A DNA stretch of 64,000 bases, from NCBI RefSeq assembly GCF_024347495.1, contig NZ_AP025490.1:1674001-1738000 (forward strand), read 5' to 3'. Source of the stretch: Vibrio gallaecicus (GTDB taxonomy: Bacteria; Pseudomonadota; Gammaproteobacteria; Enterobacterales; Vibrionaceae). Both the position numbers and the translations under genes were made by a program. Below, in pieces: positions 36,830-46,332 of this stretch. The number at the start of each line of letters is the position of its first letter. Position 1 is the stretch's first letter. The notes beneath the pieces were generated by a model. That model saw nothing but the letters and a program-made list of their open reading frames with translations. It ran no database searches and had not been told where the DNA came from.

Positions 36830-38881
36830 CTAAACCAACACATATTTATGAAGTAGAACTTGTTGATTCCCAGCAATTTGTGCCACTTGCTGGGAGCTCC
36901 CAACCATGGACTCTAACTGTTGCTTTGTTAGCTCGCCTTGATCCGAAATTCTTGTGATTGAGCTCGTCACATCAGTCGTTGCTCTTGCTTGTTCTTCGGT
37001 AGCCACCATAATTTGTTCAACACGCCCTCGAATTTGCTCTACCGCATATTCAATTTGACCAAACGCTTGCTGCACATCACCACTTGTTTGCAGAGCACTT
37101 GCCATTTCTTTACGCGATTCAGTGACAGAAGTACGTGATTTGTCGGCAGCGGACACCAGTTCATTCATCATTACTCGGATATTGGTCGTTTGCTGAGAAG
37201 TATCACTTGCTAATTTTCTTACCTCATCAGCCACAACCGCAAAGCCGCGCCCTTGCTCCCCCGCCCTTGCCGCTTCAATGGCAGCGTTCAAGGCAAGTAA
37301 ATTTGTGCTTTCGGCAATACCACTGATCATATCAACCATTTCTCTAATCTGCTTAACTTGGCTATCTAGCTCATGCATTGATACTTCATTTAAACTCAGT
37401 GACTTCTCCAAAGCTTGTAAACGCTGTTGGTTTAACCCAACAACTTCACTACCCTTGGTTGACTCCGCAGCAGCAAGAGAAGCGTCTTCATTAGATGCAT
37501 TAGTGATAGTCGCAATCTCACCAATAGAGGCTTCTAATTGAGAGATCGTAGCGATCATATTTTGTAAAGACTCATTCTGCTGAAGCAAACTTGAACTCGT
37601 TTGCTCTGCCGCATCATGGCTAACTTCAGCGGTTTGATAAAGAGTTTCACAGTTTCGAGTGACGGAAGTAACCGACTCTGATGTTGAAGCAACCACTGAA
37701 TTCAATTTAGTAGCAATGTACTGCAATTCTCTAGGACCGACGATGTCTGCTTGCTTGGAAAAATCATGACTTGCCAGTAAATTGAGTTGTCGTACTATGT
37801 TATTTAGCCCTTTATTCGTCCATTGCCTAAATACAAGCCAAGCAATGAACACAATGCTTGCGATGCCAATGCCACTGATTAACAAAGTCTTATTAATACT
37901 GGTAATGGTACTATTTACGACGTCTTCACTCTGATCAATCAAGGTCGATGCGGTGTAGGATATTTGATTAAGAGTTCCTATCAATGAGTTCGCTAAAGTA
38001 ATAATTTCCGTTAGCTCTGACTTTTGTTGCTCCATCAACTCTAGCTTACTTAGAATTTGTTTTAAAACGCCACCTTGACTAAACCCTTGGCTAACCATCT
38101 CGTAAGGTGCTGTTAAACTAGCAAATTCAACAATATCAGGGTGCCACTCTTTGAAGTCATCAAACGCCAAGTTAACGCTGGCTTTTCTATTTCGCATCTC
38201 TTTATATTCAAGTTCTGCTTTCTCTAATTCTGTTTGCATCATCAGAACTAAAAATAGACCTTCCATTGCTGTTGCACTGGCTACGAATCGGTTTGCGGCA
38301 TCTAATGCTTCAGGGTTGTCTTCAACCAAAAAAGAACTAATTCGGTTCATTTCTGCCCCAATAGAGGTTAATCCGTAACGAAATCCAGCGACGTTTTTAT
38401 CAATTTCTATTTGCCTAGCTTGAATATCAATCTGTCTAGATATTACGTTAGAGGCGTGCTGTTGAAGTTGGTTAACATCATCATTCATAGCCTGCTTTTG
38501 CTCTGGGGTTATTGCTTCAGGAAAAGCCTGCGCAATAGTAAACAATTCTTGAATCACCGAATTGGATTGTTCAGATATTCGATTAATTGAACCTTCAACT
38601 TGTTTTAATTCCTTAAGGTCAGTCGTCTGAGTTGAATATGAAATAAGCTTAACCTGCTCCAGCACGCTTTGTGTGAGTTCGGCATTATTTAATGCTAAGG
38701 GTAAGGCTTGTTCTGACAAGCTATCAAATTGCTTTCCAATTCGTTCAACACCGCGAATGCTTGCAAATGATAGAAATGAAACAAGAACGATGATTACAAG
38801 GAAAACGATGCTAATGGTATTGATTAATGAAAAGGAGTGAGGTGTAGTAAGACTTTTTCCAGTTGCTTGTGTGTCAGTCAT
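36830..38881 (-). CDS. Methyl-accepting chemotaxis protein with large helical sensor
   Basis: Chemoreceptor of 683 residues: TM1 about 21-43, an all-helical periplasmic region of about 290 residues, TM2 about 333-352, a HAMP-like segment, and a signalling domain with the tip [20 protein letters not shown]. The periplasmic part has no motif I recognise. It is separate from the two other chemoreceptors in sequence and size, and monocistronic. Confidence 0.92.
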   Translation of the reverse strand: MTDTQATGKSLTTPHSFSLINTISIVFLVIIVLVSFLSFASIRGVERIGKQFDSLSEQALPLALNNAELTQSVLEQVKLISYSTQTTDLKELKQVEGSINRISEQSNSVIQELFTIAQAFPEAITPEQKQAMNDDVNQLQQHASNVISRQIDIQARQIEIDKNVAGFRYGLTSIGAEMNRISSFLVEDNPEALDAANRFVASATAMEGLFLVLMMQTELEKAELEYKEMRNRKASVNLAFDDFKEWHPDIVEFASLTAPYEMVSQGFSQGGVLKQILSKLELMEQQKSELTEIITLANSLIGTLNQISYTASTLIDQSEDVVNSTITSINKTLLISGIGIASIVFIAWLVFRQWTNKGLNNIVRQLNLLASHDFSKQADIVGPRELQYIATKLNSVVASTSESVTSVTRNCETLYQTAEVSHDAAEQTSSSLLQQNESLQNMIATISQLEASIGEIATITNASNEDASLAAAESTKGSEVVGLNQQRLQALEKSLSLNEVSMHELDSQVKQIREMVDMISGIAESTNLLALNAAIEAARAGEQGRGFAVVADEVRKLASDTSQQTTNIRVMMNELVSAADKSRTSVTESRKEMASALQTSGDVQQAFGQIEYAVEQIRGRVEQIMVATEEQARATTDVTSSITRISDQGELTKQQLESMVGSSQQVAQIAGNQQVLLHKYVLV

Positions 38882-38985
38882 TTTTAATCCAGTTTGACGA
38901 AGTAAAGGAGAACCCTTAATTTAGTTCGTATACTAGAAGTGACTGGTGACAGTTATATTTCATTTATTTTTCAAAAGAGTGACAA

Positions 38986-39465
38986 ATGCATTCAAAAAAA
39001 ATTGTGATAGCAATCGCTTGCACCTTCATTCTCAATGCATGCAGCTCTACACCTCCAATAAGTAATAATGAAAATGAACGACAACTACTGCAACACGACT
39101 CTCATATCACGCAATCTTATCTAGGTGTTTATGACGAATGGAAAGGCGTTCCTTATCGATTTGGAGGTGAATCGTTTCGGGGGATAGATTGTTCTGCATT
39201 TGTACAAGTTGCTGTTTTTAATGTGACTAAACAAAGTGTCCCAAGAACAACCAATGAACAAAGTAAAGAAGGGATTAAGATCAACTACAAAGATGCGAAA
39301 AGTGGGGATTTGGTCTTTTTCAAAACATCGCCAAATACAAACCATGTGGGGATTTACTTAGGGATGAACCAATTTTTACATGCTTCGACATCGAAAGGGG
39401 TAATTATTTCTAGGTTGGATAACCCTTATTGGGCATCAAAGTTTTGGCAGTTTAGGCGAGTATAA
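38986..39465 (+). CDS. NlpC/P60 family lipoprotein (cell-wall peptidase)
   Basis: Putative peptidoglycan endopeptidase of 159 residues anchored by a lipid. The lipobox ends at C19 (FILNACSS). The NlpC/P60 catalytic triad is complete: C69 in FRGIDCSAF, H120 in NTNHVGIYLG and H132 in FLHAST. It resembles E. coli Spr/MepS in size. A small hairpin GGCGAGT/ACTCGCC overlaps the stop codon (39455-39472) but lacks a T-tract. Confidence 0.92.
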   Translation: MHSKKIVIAIACTFILNACSSTPPISNNENERQLLQHDSHITQSYLGVYDEWKGVPYRFGGESFRGIDCSAFVQVAVFNVTKQSVPRTTNEQSKEGIKINYKDAKSGDLVFFKTSPNTNHVGIYLGMNQFLHASTSKGVIISRLDNPYWASKFWQFRRV

Positions 39466-39502
39466 ACTCGCCCAACTTCACGCTGGAAGCATCTATTGAT
39501 AA

Positions 39503-39847
39503 TTAGTCGTACTTAGCGACCGCTGTATCAAATAAATTTTTAACTAAAGCAATATACTCATCCAAAAATTCGATCTGAGGATTGGTCGCTTTTTTATGCC
39601 ATACGCCAGCTAATACTTCACCTAAATCAGCAACAACTGAATCCGCTTCTTTTAACAACTTAAAACGCACACTAGAGTGTAGCTCTGGATTTTGCTCGAA
39701 GATTGCCATGATGTTCGTTGATATCATATCTGTGACAATATCCTCGATACTTTCAGTACCCGTATCACCCGTCTCAGAAGCAAATACATCTAAGTTAAAC
39801 GACAGGTGCTCGATTAAAGCTAAGTAACCATCGGTTTCTACAACCAC
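39503..39847 (-). CDS. DUF3802 family protein
   Basis: A 114-residue acidic helical protein of unknown function known mainly from Vibrio and relatives. It starts with GTG at 39847, seven bases after a GGAG site. No signal or membrane segment is seen. It faces the NlpC gene convergently. Confidence 0.8.
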   Translation of the reverse strand: MVVETDGYLALIEHLSFNLDVFASETGDTGTESIEDIVTDMISTNIMAIFEQNPELHSSVRFKLLKEADSVVADLGEVLAGVWHKKATNPQIEFLDEYIALVKNLFDTAVAKYD

Positions 39848-40361
39848 TATACTTCTCCGTTTGACATTCTTGTCAAAAATATTGATTCATTCTGTTATCA
39901 GTAATATTAAGTCAACATGGGAATTTGTCATCTACTTATTATGAAAATTCGCATATAAATAACACCAATGACGGTATTATGCGCAAATTTAGACCAAAAT
40001 GAATTAAGGGCGATAAATATACGGTATTTATCTAAGATTTAAGCTCGACCATATCAAATTAAATTCGTTTTCCAACCAGTCTCCAGTGATCAAGCTCACC
40101 TTTGAGAGGTTAATTCAGGATATAAGCAAGGGCCTTTATAAGCTTATCGACCACACCCATCTAGTGGTAACTATCTTTCTACCAACGAAGGATCTCCTCA
40201 AAACTTTGCCACACAATAGTTTAGAGACCGCAGTCACATTTATATGAAATTGTTATCTACCAGCAAAATGAGACCAAAGAACATTGACCAACGTGTCGAT
40301 AAACTCCTCATTTTTATCCTAAACTGATAAATAGAGACCATAACCAAATTGAGGATTTCCT
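39848..40361. other. 514-base gap with a possible decayed reading frame
   Basis: No intact gene. On the minus strand between about 40230 and 40060 one frame reads IVWQSFEEILRW, KDSYH, MGVVDKLIKALAYILN and PLKGELDHWRLVGKRI, interrupted by TAG, TAG and TAA. Each stop is one C-to-T change from a glutamine codon, so a decayed gene is possible. I recognise no family. Confidence 0.25.
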
Positions 40362-41228
40362 ATGTGGCAGGCCATTTCTCAACAGCTTTCAAATACACTC
40401 TTATTTAACTTTCAAATAACTGAAAGAGTAAAAGTCCCTGGTGGAGACATTAGTGACTGCTACATGATCAGCGATGGGCATGAACGCTACTTTGTAAAAG
40501 TAAATCAACGTGACTTCATCTCTAAATTTGAAATTGAAGCAGAAAATCTACGTTTACTCAGAACAACCAATACCGTGTTTGTACCTGAGCTTGTTCACAT
40601 AGGTACAACTAAAGATGTCGCGTTTATCATCTTAAATTACTTACCGACAAAACCTTTAGAAACTGATAAAAACAGCTTTGATTTCGGAGTTCAACTAGCC
40701 AAATTACATCAATGGGGAGAACAAAAAGAATTTGGTTGTGACCAAGATAACTTCATTGGCAGTACTTTGCAGCCAAACCCTTGGCATAAGAAATGGTCGC
40801 GTTTTTTTGCAGAGCAGCGTATTGGCTATCAATTGCAATTGCTTAAAGAAAAAGGGGTTGAGTTTGGCAAAATTGATGAGATGGTCGATATGATCCAAAC
40901 TCGTTTGTCTGGGCACACCCCACGCCCTTCTTTATTACATGGTGACTTATGGCATGGAAACGTGGCGAATTCGGCTTTTGGACCCATTTGTTATGACCCA
41001 GCTTGTTATTGGGGAGACCGCGAGTGTGATATTGCCATGACTGAGCTTTTTGAAGGTTTTCAGCCTGATTTTTACTTAGGGTATGAAAGTATCGCACCTT
41101 TAGATCTAGGCTATAGTGAACGAAAAGGTATCTATAATCTTTATCACCTTTTGAATCATTGCAATCAATTTGGTGGTCATTATCTTGCGCAAACAGAAGC
41201 CTGTATAGAAAGAATTCAAGCTTTTTAA
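40362..41228 (+). CDS. Fructosamine kinase family protein
   Basis: Kinase of the aminoglycoside phosphotransferase fold that phosphorylates ketosamines so that glycated amino groups are released. The 288-residue protein shows KVPGGDISDCYMI, the lysine of RYFVKVNQ, the catalytic loop LLHGDLWHGNVA (about 193-204) and the metal-binding CYDPACYWGDRE (DxD-type). It is similar in length to E. coli YniA. Substrate not proven. Confidence 0.9.
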   Translation: MWQAISQQLSNTLLFNFQITERVKVPGGDISDCYMISDGHERYFVKVNQRDFISKFEIEAENLRLLRTTNTVFVPELVHIGTTKDVAFIILNYLPTKPLETDKNSFDFGVQLAKLHQWGEQKEFGCDQDNFIGSTLQPNPWHKKWSRFFAEQRIGYQLQLLKEKGVEFGKIDEMVDMIQTRLSGHTPRPSLLHGDLWHGNVANSAFGPICYDPACYWGDRECDIAMTELFEGFQPDFYLGYESIAPLDLGYSERKGIYNLYHLLNHCNQFGGHYLAQTEACIERIQAF

Positions 41229-41355
41229 TTTATTAATTATTTGTGAATTACATAATTACTAATAGCACTAGCTTCGAGTAAAGCTAATAATTAACACCTT
41301 TAGCTATGGGTCAATAATTAAGCAGTAATGCAAGCTAAGTAAGAGGAAGTACTCT

Positions 41356-41559
41356 ATGCATAATTACACTGAGAAAAGAGTCAATTGCCCACATTGCGGA
41401 CATTCGATTGGAATTACTTTAGATGCTTCTAATGGTAGCCAGGATTTTTATGACGATTGTCCAGCATGCTGCCGAGCAATTCATTTGGACATGAAAGTTG
41501 ATGAGCTAAATGACCAAATTAATTTGTCCATTGATGCGGATGATGAACAAATTTTTTAA
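41356..41559 (+). CDS. CPXCG-motif cysteine-rich protein
   Basis: Sixty-seven residues with two cysteine pairs, NCPHCGHS (11-18) and CPACC (about 37-41), typical of the small CPXCG family that probably binds zinc. Function unknown. A GAGGAA site precedes the ATG. A terminator follows. Confidence 0.85.
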   Translation: MHNYTEKRVNCPHCGHSIGITLDASNGSQDFYDDCPACCRAIHLDMKVDELNDQINLSIDADDEQIF

Positions 41560-41595
41560 TGATAAAACGCTCTCGCTACCGCAGGACATAAATAA

Positions 41596-41619
41596 AAAAG
41601 AGCACTCACGTGCTCTTTT
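41596..41619. terminator. Bidirectional terminator between CPXCG gene and riboflavin synthase gene
   Basis: Ten-bp stem AAAAGAGCAC/GTGCTCTTTT with loop TCAC; T-runs on both strands. Confidence 0.92.
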
Positions 41620-41637
41620 ATTATTGTTACATTTTAA

Positions 41638-42252
41638 CTAAATGTTGCCTTTCGCTGCGAGTACTCTTTCAACTGTATCCACAATCGCTTGAGTTTGAGG
41701 ATCGAATTCAATATTAACTCGCTCGCCTACTTCCCTTCTTCCAAATAGCGTTCTATTCAATGTCTCTGGGATTAAGTGCACTGAAAAGCGATTATCTTCC
41801 ACTTCACCGATCGTTAAGGAACAACCATCTATACCAATATAACCTTTACTTAAAACATACTTCATTGATGCTTCTGGTAATTCGAACCAAATAGTACGGT
41901 TGTTTTCAGTTTTAATGATGTTTTGAATAGTCGCAGTTAATGCAATGTGCCCTGACATACTGTGACCACCTATTTCATCACCAAATTTTGCGGCACGTTC
42001 AATGTTTACGTCATTGCCAACATTAACGTCACCTAAATTGGTTAATGCAAGTGTCGCTTGCATAAGATCAAATGATATACGGTTCTCGTTTATTTCAGTG
42101 ACGGTGAGACAGCAACCATTATGAGCAACAGAAGCACCAATCGCTAAACCTTCAGCAAGCTGCCCATTGAGTTCTATAATGTGAGTTTGGAATTTGTCTT
42201 TTTTATCAATAGCAACAACCGTCGCCACGCCTTGCACTATACCTGTAAACAT
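41638..42252 (-). CDS. ribE: Riboflavin synthase, alpha subunit
   Basis: Converts two 6,7-dimethyl-8-ribityllumazine into riboflavin. The 204-residue protein has the usual duplicated barrel: N-terminal [23 protein letters not shown] and the second-half counterpart [14 protein letters not shown], plus [10 protein letters not shown] between them. The ATG at 42252 is the family start and has AGGA six bases upstream; the longer frame to 42291 adds 13 doubtful residues. No FMN riboswitch is visible upstream. Divergent from norM. Confidence 0.94.
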   Translation of the reverse strand: MFTGIVQGVATVVAIDKKDKFQTHIIELNGQLAEGLAIGASVAHNGCCLTVTEINENRISFDLMQATLALTNLGDVNVGNDVNIERAAKFGDEIGGHSMSGHIALTATIQNIIKTENNRTIWFELPEASMKYVLSKGYIGIDGCSLTIGEVEDNRFSVHLIPETLNRTLFGRREVGERVNIEFDPQTQAIVDTVERVLAAKGNI

Positions 42253-42414
42253 AATATTCCTATCAAACTTGATGAATGAACAGTTTTTCATAGCAGTTAT
42301 TGTGACATTTCTTTATCATTCATCCTAGTGGAAGCCTAAAGATCAGTTAAACCTCGTTCGTCCTGAACGTCTAACTCCTTCGCTCACCTACCCTCAACGT
42401 TACTGGAGTTAATT

Positions 42415-43785
42415 GTGCATCGATACAAACAAGAAGCCTCAAATTTAGTCAAACTTGCAACACCTGTATTAATCGCCTCTGTTGCTCAAACAGGAATGAG
42501 CTTTGTAGATACCGTCATGGCCGGTGGCGTAAGTGCTATCGATATGGCTGCGGTATCTATTGCAGCAAGTATTTGGCTACCTTCCATATTATTTGGTGTC
42601 GGTCTGCTAATGGCTCTTGTCCCTGTTGTCGCTCAGCTGAACGGTTCTGGTCGCCAAGTAAAGATCCCTTTTGAAATCCAACAAGGGATTATGCTAGCGC
42701 TTCTGATTTCCATTCCAATCATTGGTGTTCTATTTCAGACGCAATATATTTTAGAAATGATGGATGTTGAAACTGCTATGGCGGACAAAACCAACGGTTA
42801 CATGAATGCCGTTATGTTTGCCGTACCAGCATTCTTACTTTTTCAGACTTTACGTAGCTTAACTGATGGCTTATCACTAACAAAACCTGCGATGGTGATC
42901 GGTTTTCTTGGCTTGCTGATTAACATTCCACTTAATTGGATGTTTGTTTACGGTAAATTAGGCGCCCCTGCACTTGGTGGCGTGGGTTGTGGTGTGGCAA
43001 CAGCGATTGTTTATTGGATCATGTTTGCTTTATTACTGCTGTATGTTGTGACTTCGAAGCGCCTAGCAAAAATTAATGTGTTCGGTGAGTTCCATAAGCC
43101 TCAACTTAAAGCTCAAGTACGCTTATTCAAACTTGGCTTCCCAGTTGCCGCCTCTATCTTTTTTGAAGTGACCTTATTTGCTGTTGTAGCGCTTTTAGTT
43201 GCTCCATTAGGCTCACTGATTGTCGCGGCTCACCAAGTGGCCATTAACTTCTCATCTCTAATCTTTATGTTACCTATGAGTATTGGTACGGCGGTGAGTA
43301 TTCGTGTTGGGCACAAGCTAGGAGAGAGCAATATTGAAGGAGCCAAAATTGCTACCCATGTAGGAATTTTAGTTGGTTTAGCAACATCATTTGTCACCGC
43401 TGCTCTGACCGTTATATTCAGTGAAAATATTGCACTACTTTATACCGATAATAGAGCAGTAATTACCATTGCCATGCAACTTCTATTATTTGCTGCTATT
43501 TACCAATGTACTGATGCAATACAAGTTATCGCAGCTGGTGCATTACGTGGTTATAAAGACATGCGAGCGATCTTCAACAGAACATTCATTGCATACTGGC
43601 TAATTGGTTTACCACTAGGTTACATTTTAGGTATGACAGACTGGATTGTAGAGCCTATGGGCGCTCATGGTTTTTGGATTGGATTCATTGTTGGACTTTC
43701 TTCAGCAGCAGCAATGCTTGGAGTTCGCCTTCACTGGATGCATAAACAAGACGACAATGTACAGCTAGAATTCGGTTCGCGTTAG
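42415..43785 (+). CDS. norM: MATE family multidrug efflux pump NorM
   Basis: Sodium- or proton-driven drug exporter of 456 residues with about twelve membrane segments in two halves. MATE signatures are TPVLIASVAQTGMSFVDTVM at the start of the first half and LGFPVAASIFFEVTLFAVVA at the start of the second. The neighbourhood, divergent from riboflavin synthase and before the small DNA ligase, is the one I recall for Vibrio norM. It starts with GTG, six bases after GGAG. Confidence 0.94.
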   Translation: MHRYKQEASNLVKLATPVLIASVAQTGMSFVDTVMAGGVSAIDMAAVSIAASIWLPSILFGVGLLMALVPVVAQLNGSGRQVKIPFEIQQGIMLALLISIPIIGVLFQTQYILEMMDVETAMADKTNGYMNAVMFAVPAFLLFQTLRSLTDGLSLTKPAMVIGFLGLLINIPLNWMFVYGKLGAPALGGVGCGVATAIVYWIMFALLLLYVVTSKRLAKINVFGEFHKPQLKAQVRLFKLGFPVAASIFFEVTLFAVVALLVAPLGSLIVAAHQVAINFSSLIFMLPMSIGTAVSIRVGHKLGESNIEGAKIATHVGILVGLATSFVTAALTVIFSENIALLYTDNRAVITIAMQLLLFAAIYQCTDAIQVIAAGALRGYKDMRAIFNRTFIAYWLIGLPLGYILGMTDWIVEPMGAHGFWIGFIVGLSSAAAMLGVRLHWMHKQDDNVQLEFGSR

Positions 43786-43900
43786 TTTGCATTAATTGGA
43801 TTTGTTTAAGTTCAAATCCCTTTGGTCAACAACATATAGTTGATGAATTTAAAGATGCTCTATGAAGTTAAAATCGGCCGGACATCTTGATAATTGACAT

Positions 43901-43924
43901 AGAGCTCTGCACTTGCAGGGCTCT
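43901..43924 (+). terminator. Terminator of norM
   Basis: Ten-bp stem AGAGCTCTGC/GCAGGGCTCT with one T-G pair, loop ACTT, then TTT. It ends at the stop codon of the convergent DNA ligase gene. Confidence 0.8.
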
Positions 43925-43925
43925 T

Positions 43926-44768
43926 TTAGTAATCACTTCTTTGCCTTACAAATCGGGCAAACTTGGGGATGCCATTTTGGGTAAAACCATTATACCTAAA
44001 AGTAATAGTCGACCCGATTTCTGGTGGTGATAACCTCAACTCGTCAGTGAAACCACTTCCAATATAAAACTCTGCCCCTTCTTTTGTCTTAACCAGTACC
44101 GATCCCATCATCCCTTTGTACTTACCTGTCCCACCTTTATAGCCAAGAATAATGGCTTCAGCATCATGGTGCTGCTTTAACTTCAGCAAATCATTACTAC
44201 GTCCGGCTTGATAGCGACTTGATACCTTCCTCAACATCAAACCTTCGCCTTCATCACTACCAATATTATCTAAGTGCTCAAATAAAATTCTTTCGCTTAA
44301 TATAGGAGTATGGGTGACGTATTTAATATGATCTTCATTAATCACGGCTACCCAATGCAAAATATTATAGTAACGCTTCTGGTAGTCGCCAGCAGCCCCT
44401 GGCATATCAAACAGCATTAGATCGATTGCTTTCCATGCTTCATCATTTGGTGTTTGATCAAGTACGGTGGATTGAACAATATGAAACTTTCCACGACCTG
44501 CCCACAACTCCCCTTCTAACCGCACATTAGGCAAGTTTTTTGTAAACCAACTGGGCGCGTAAATTCTATTACCATTTCGTGTATGTAGATGAGCACCATC
44601 CCAAACCGCTCTTACACCATCAAGCTTTTCACTTTTCCAGTACTCATCAACATTAACTCCTTGCTCGTATTGATTAGCTAATACAAGACTTTCAGGCGGC
44701 ATATATGACTGATGTGCATAACTAGAAAAGGACAAACAGGTAGCAATGGTAAGTTGGGTTAGTTTCAT
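43926..44768 (-). CDS. Small ATP-dependent DNA ligase with signal peptide (Lig E type)
   Basis: Single-strand nick-joining enzyme of 280 residues. The nucleotidyl lysine is K48 in SEKLDGVRAVWDG (motif I, KxDG). Motif III-like LMLFDMPG, EGLMLRK (motif IV) and LLKLKQHHDAEA (motif V) follow, then a short OB domain. A signal peptide (MKLTQLTIATCLSFSSYA) points to the periplasm, as known for Lig E of Vibrio, Haemophilus and Neisseria, where a role in DNA uptake or extracellular DNA has been suggested. Lig E lacks the extra DNA-binding domains of larger ligases, consistent with the length here. Confidence 0.92.
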   Translation of the reverse strand: MKLTQLTIATCLSFSSYAHQSYMPPESLVLANQYEQGVNVDEYWKSEKLDGVRAVWDGAHLHTRNGNRIYAPSWFTKNLPNVRLEGELWAGRGKFHIVQSTVLDQTPNDEAWKAIDLMLFDMPGAAGDYQKRYYNILHWVAVINEDHIKYVTHTPILSERILFEHLDNIGSDEGEGLMLRKVSSRYQAGRSNDLLKLKQHHDAEAIILGYKGGTGKYKGMMGSVLVKTKEGAEFYIGSGFTDELRLSPPEIGSTITFRYNGFTQNGIPKFARFVRQRSDY

Positions 44769-44921
44769 AAAAAGCTCCTTAGGCAGGCTCTAAGTTTTAC
44801 ACCATTTGCTTAGCATTCACGACATCAATGGATTGCATTGCGATCCAGCCTTCATTCTTATAGCACTTTGCATTTCAAGCTCTTAATAACTTGAGCAGAT
44901 ACCCCACTCACCCTTTTCTCG

Positions 44922-44932
44922 TTCTCAATTTG
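44922..44932 (+). promoter_or_regulatory. SypG-type enhancer, copy 1
   Basis: TTCTCAATTTG fits the core TTCTCA-N3-TG that I recall for the SypG activator of Aliivibrio fischeri. It lies about 86 bp upstream of the sypA sigma-54 promoter. Confidence 0.6.
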
Positions 44933-44944
44933 ATAATTGACTGT

Positions 44945-44955
44945 TTCTCAATATG
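44945..44955 (+). promoter_or_regulatory. SypG-type enhancer, copy 2
   Basis: TTCTCAATATG, followed by AGAAG so that the site is also a partial dyad (TTCTCATATGAGAA-like). It starts 23 bp after copy 1 and about 63 bp before the -24 element. Confidence 0.62.
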
Positions 44956-45007
44956 AGAAGACATAACCAGTAACACATAAGCTATTGAATTTTATCAACT
45001 ATAATAT

Positions 45008-45023
45008 TGGCACGTATTCTGCT
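45008..45023 (+). promoter_or_regulatory. Sigma-54 promoter of sypA
   Basis: TGGCACGTATTCTGCT has a perfect TGGCAC -24 half and GG-N10-GC spacing; the -12 half is CTGCT. Expected start near 45034, a leader of about 23 bases before sypA. Confidence 0.82.
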
Positions 45024-45056
45024 CTTATAAACATAAGCACACATGGAGATAGAATT

Positions 45057-45383
45057 ATGGAACTACGTAAAATTGAACTCAACAACACCACTCTAACCCT
45101 TTCAATATTCGGAAACTTAGATGCGATTGGAAGCCGAGATGTACAAACAGACATTGATGATGTGATCTCTAATGATAAACACCCTGAAATAGAGATTGAT
45201 TTCAGCCAAGTTGAATTTTTGGACTCATCAGGCGTTGGTGCCATTGTTTATATGTTTAAGCGCCTAACCGAACGCGAGCGAAATATGCGTCTTGAGAATG
45301 TTAAAGGGCAACCTTTAGAAATCATGAACTTACTAAGAATTGGTCACGCAATTCCAGTGAATTCTAAGAGCGAAAGCCACTGA
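45057..45383 (+). CDS. sypA: STAS-domain protein SypA
   Basis: A 108-residue protein of the anti-sigma-factor antagonist fold. The phosphoacceptor serine lies in FLDSSGVGAIV (S57/S58). In A. fischeri SypA is needed for syp-dependent biofilm and is switched off when SypE phosphorylates its serine. Here the serine is kept but no sypE follows, so its phosphorylation state must be set by an unlinked enzyme or not at all. The start is chosen at 45057 from GGAG eight bases upstream; it lies directly behind the sigma-54 promoter. Confidence 0.87.
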   Translation: MELRKIELNNTTLTLSIFGNLDAIGSRDVQTDIDDVISNDKHPEIEIDFSQVEFLDSSGVGAIVYMFKRLTERERNMRLENVKGQPLEIMNLLRIGHAIPVNSKSESH

Positions 45384-45498
45384 TTAGTCAATTAGTTTCC
45401 TATACTTAAAGTAATTAATTTGTATTAACGAACAAACAGTCATCAAGCAGCTCAAAATACTCAAACATAATAATAAAAAAAGTAACAAGGATGTTGGC

Positions 45499-46332
45499 AT
45501 GAATATATCAAATCGATACCTAGCTATAACTCTATCTGTTCTTGTTGTTGGGTGTACTAGTTACCCGCAGCAAGGTACAGGAGGACTAGCAGAAAACTAT
45601 GATTCCATTAATTACCAGAACTCAGATTTCTCACCAGTTATGCCTGACGAGCCATTAGGCCCAGAGCACGGTCTACGCTTTGACTGGCAACTTGCCAAAC
45701 TACACTTAGACTCTCTTATCCGCGAAGGAGCCCGATGGTGTTTTCCTGCTGCTGTCGTTCAAGCAATAGAAAAGCAAAACCGTATTGCAAGAGAACTTCA
45801 AGGCGGCTTATTGCTAGATGCGGCAAACGATATTGTGATACAGCGTAAGCGACTAAATGAACTAGAAGTACAACTCGATTACGTCACTTCACAAACTCGT
45901 TGTTCGCCACCAAAAAATGAATCTCAGTTTAGGCTGCACCTATCTGTGATAGAAAATCTGTATTCACTTCTTAATGTCGACAATCAATTCGCCATCAACT
46001 CTACAGAAGTAAACCCTAAATATATGGGAAAACTTGCCGAAGCAGCCAATATCTTAAAAGAATATAAAGACTTAACGCTGGTCGTAACTGGTCATGCTGA
46101 TGCTACTGGTGAAGAAGACTATAACGACAAACTTGCTCTTGGCAGAGCCAAACAAGTTGAGCGATATCTCACCATTTTTGGTTTGAGCCCACAACGTATT
46201 GATACCGTTTCTTTAGGCGAAACCGTACCTCTTTTTGAAGGAAAAACCGATGGGACTCGCTTAACAAACCGCCGAGTCAGTATTGAAGTAATTTCACCAG
46301 AAAAATTAAATAATATGGGAGGCTCATTATGA
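45499..46332 (+). CDS. sypB: OmpA-family outer membrane lipoprotein SypB
   Basis: A 277-residue protein with a lipoprotein signal (SVLVVGCTS, Cys 19), a helical middle part and a C-terminal OmpA-like peptidoglycan-binding domain (VVTGHADATGEEDYN ... GRAKQVERYL ... RLTNRRVSIEV). In the syp locus SypB is thought to help stabilise export machinery in the wall. It overlaps sypC by four bases (ATGA). Confidence 0.85.
   Translation: MNISNRYLAITLSVLVVGCTSYPQQGTGGLAENYDSINYQNSDFSPVMPDEPLGPEHGLRFDWQLAKLHLDSLIREGARWCFPAAVVQAIEKQNRIARELQGGLLLDAANDIVIQRKRLNELEVQLDYVTSQTRCSPPKNESQFRLHLSVIENLYSLLNVDNQFAINSTEVNPKYMGKLAEAANILKEYKDLTLVVTGHADATGEEDYNDKLALGRAKQVERYLTIFGLSPQRIDTVSLGETVPLFEGKTDGTRLTNRRVSIEVISPEKLNNMGGSL

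Noticed and set aside
40923..41097. Small antisense frames across the fructosamine kinase gene
   Set aside because: They overlap the conserved HGDLWHGN region on the opposite strand and have no ribosome site.
42253..42414. FMN riboswitch between ribE and norM
   Set aside because: None of the conserved RFN boxes is seen in this short gap; riboflavin synthase genes in this position usually lack it.
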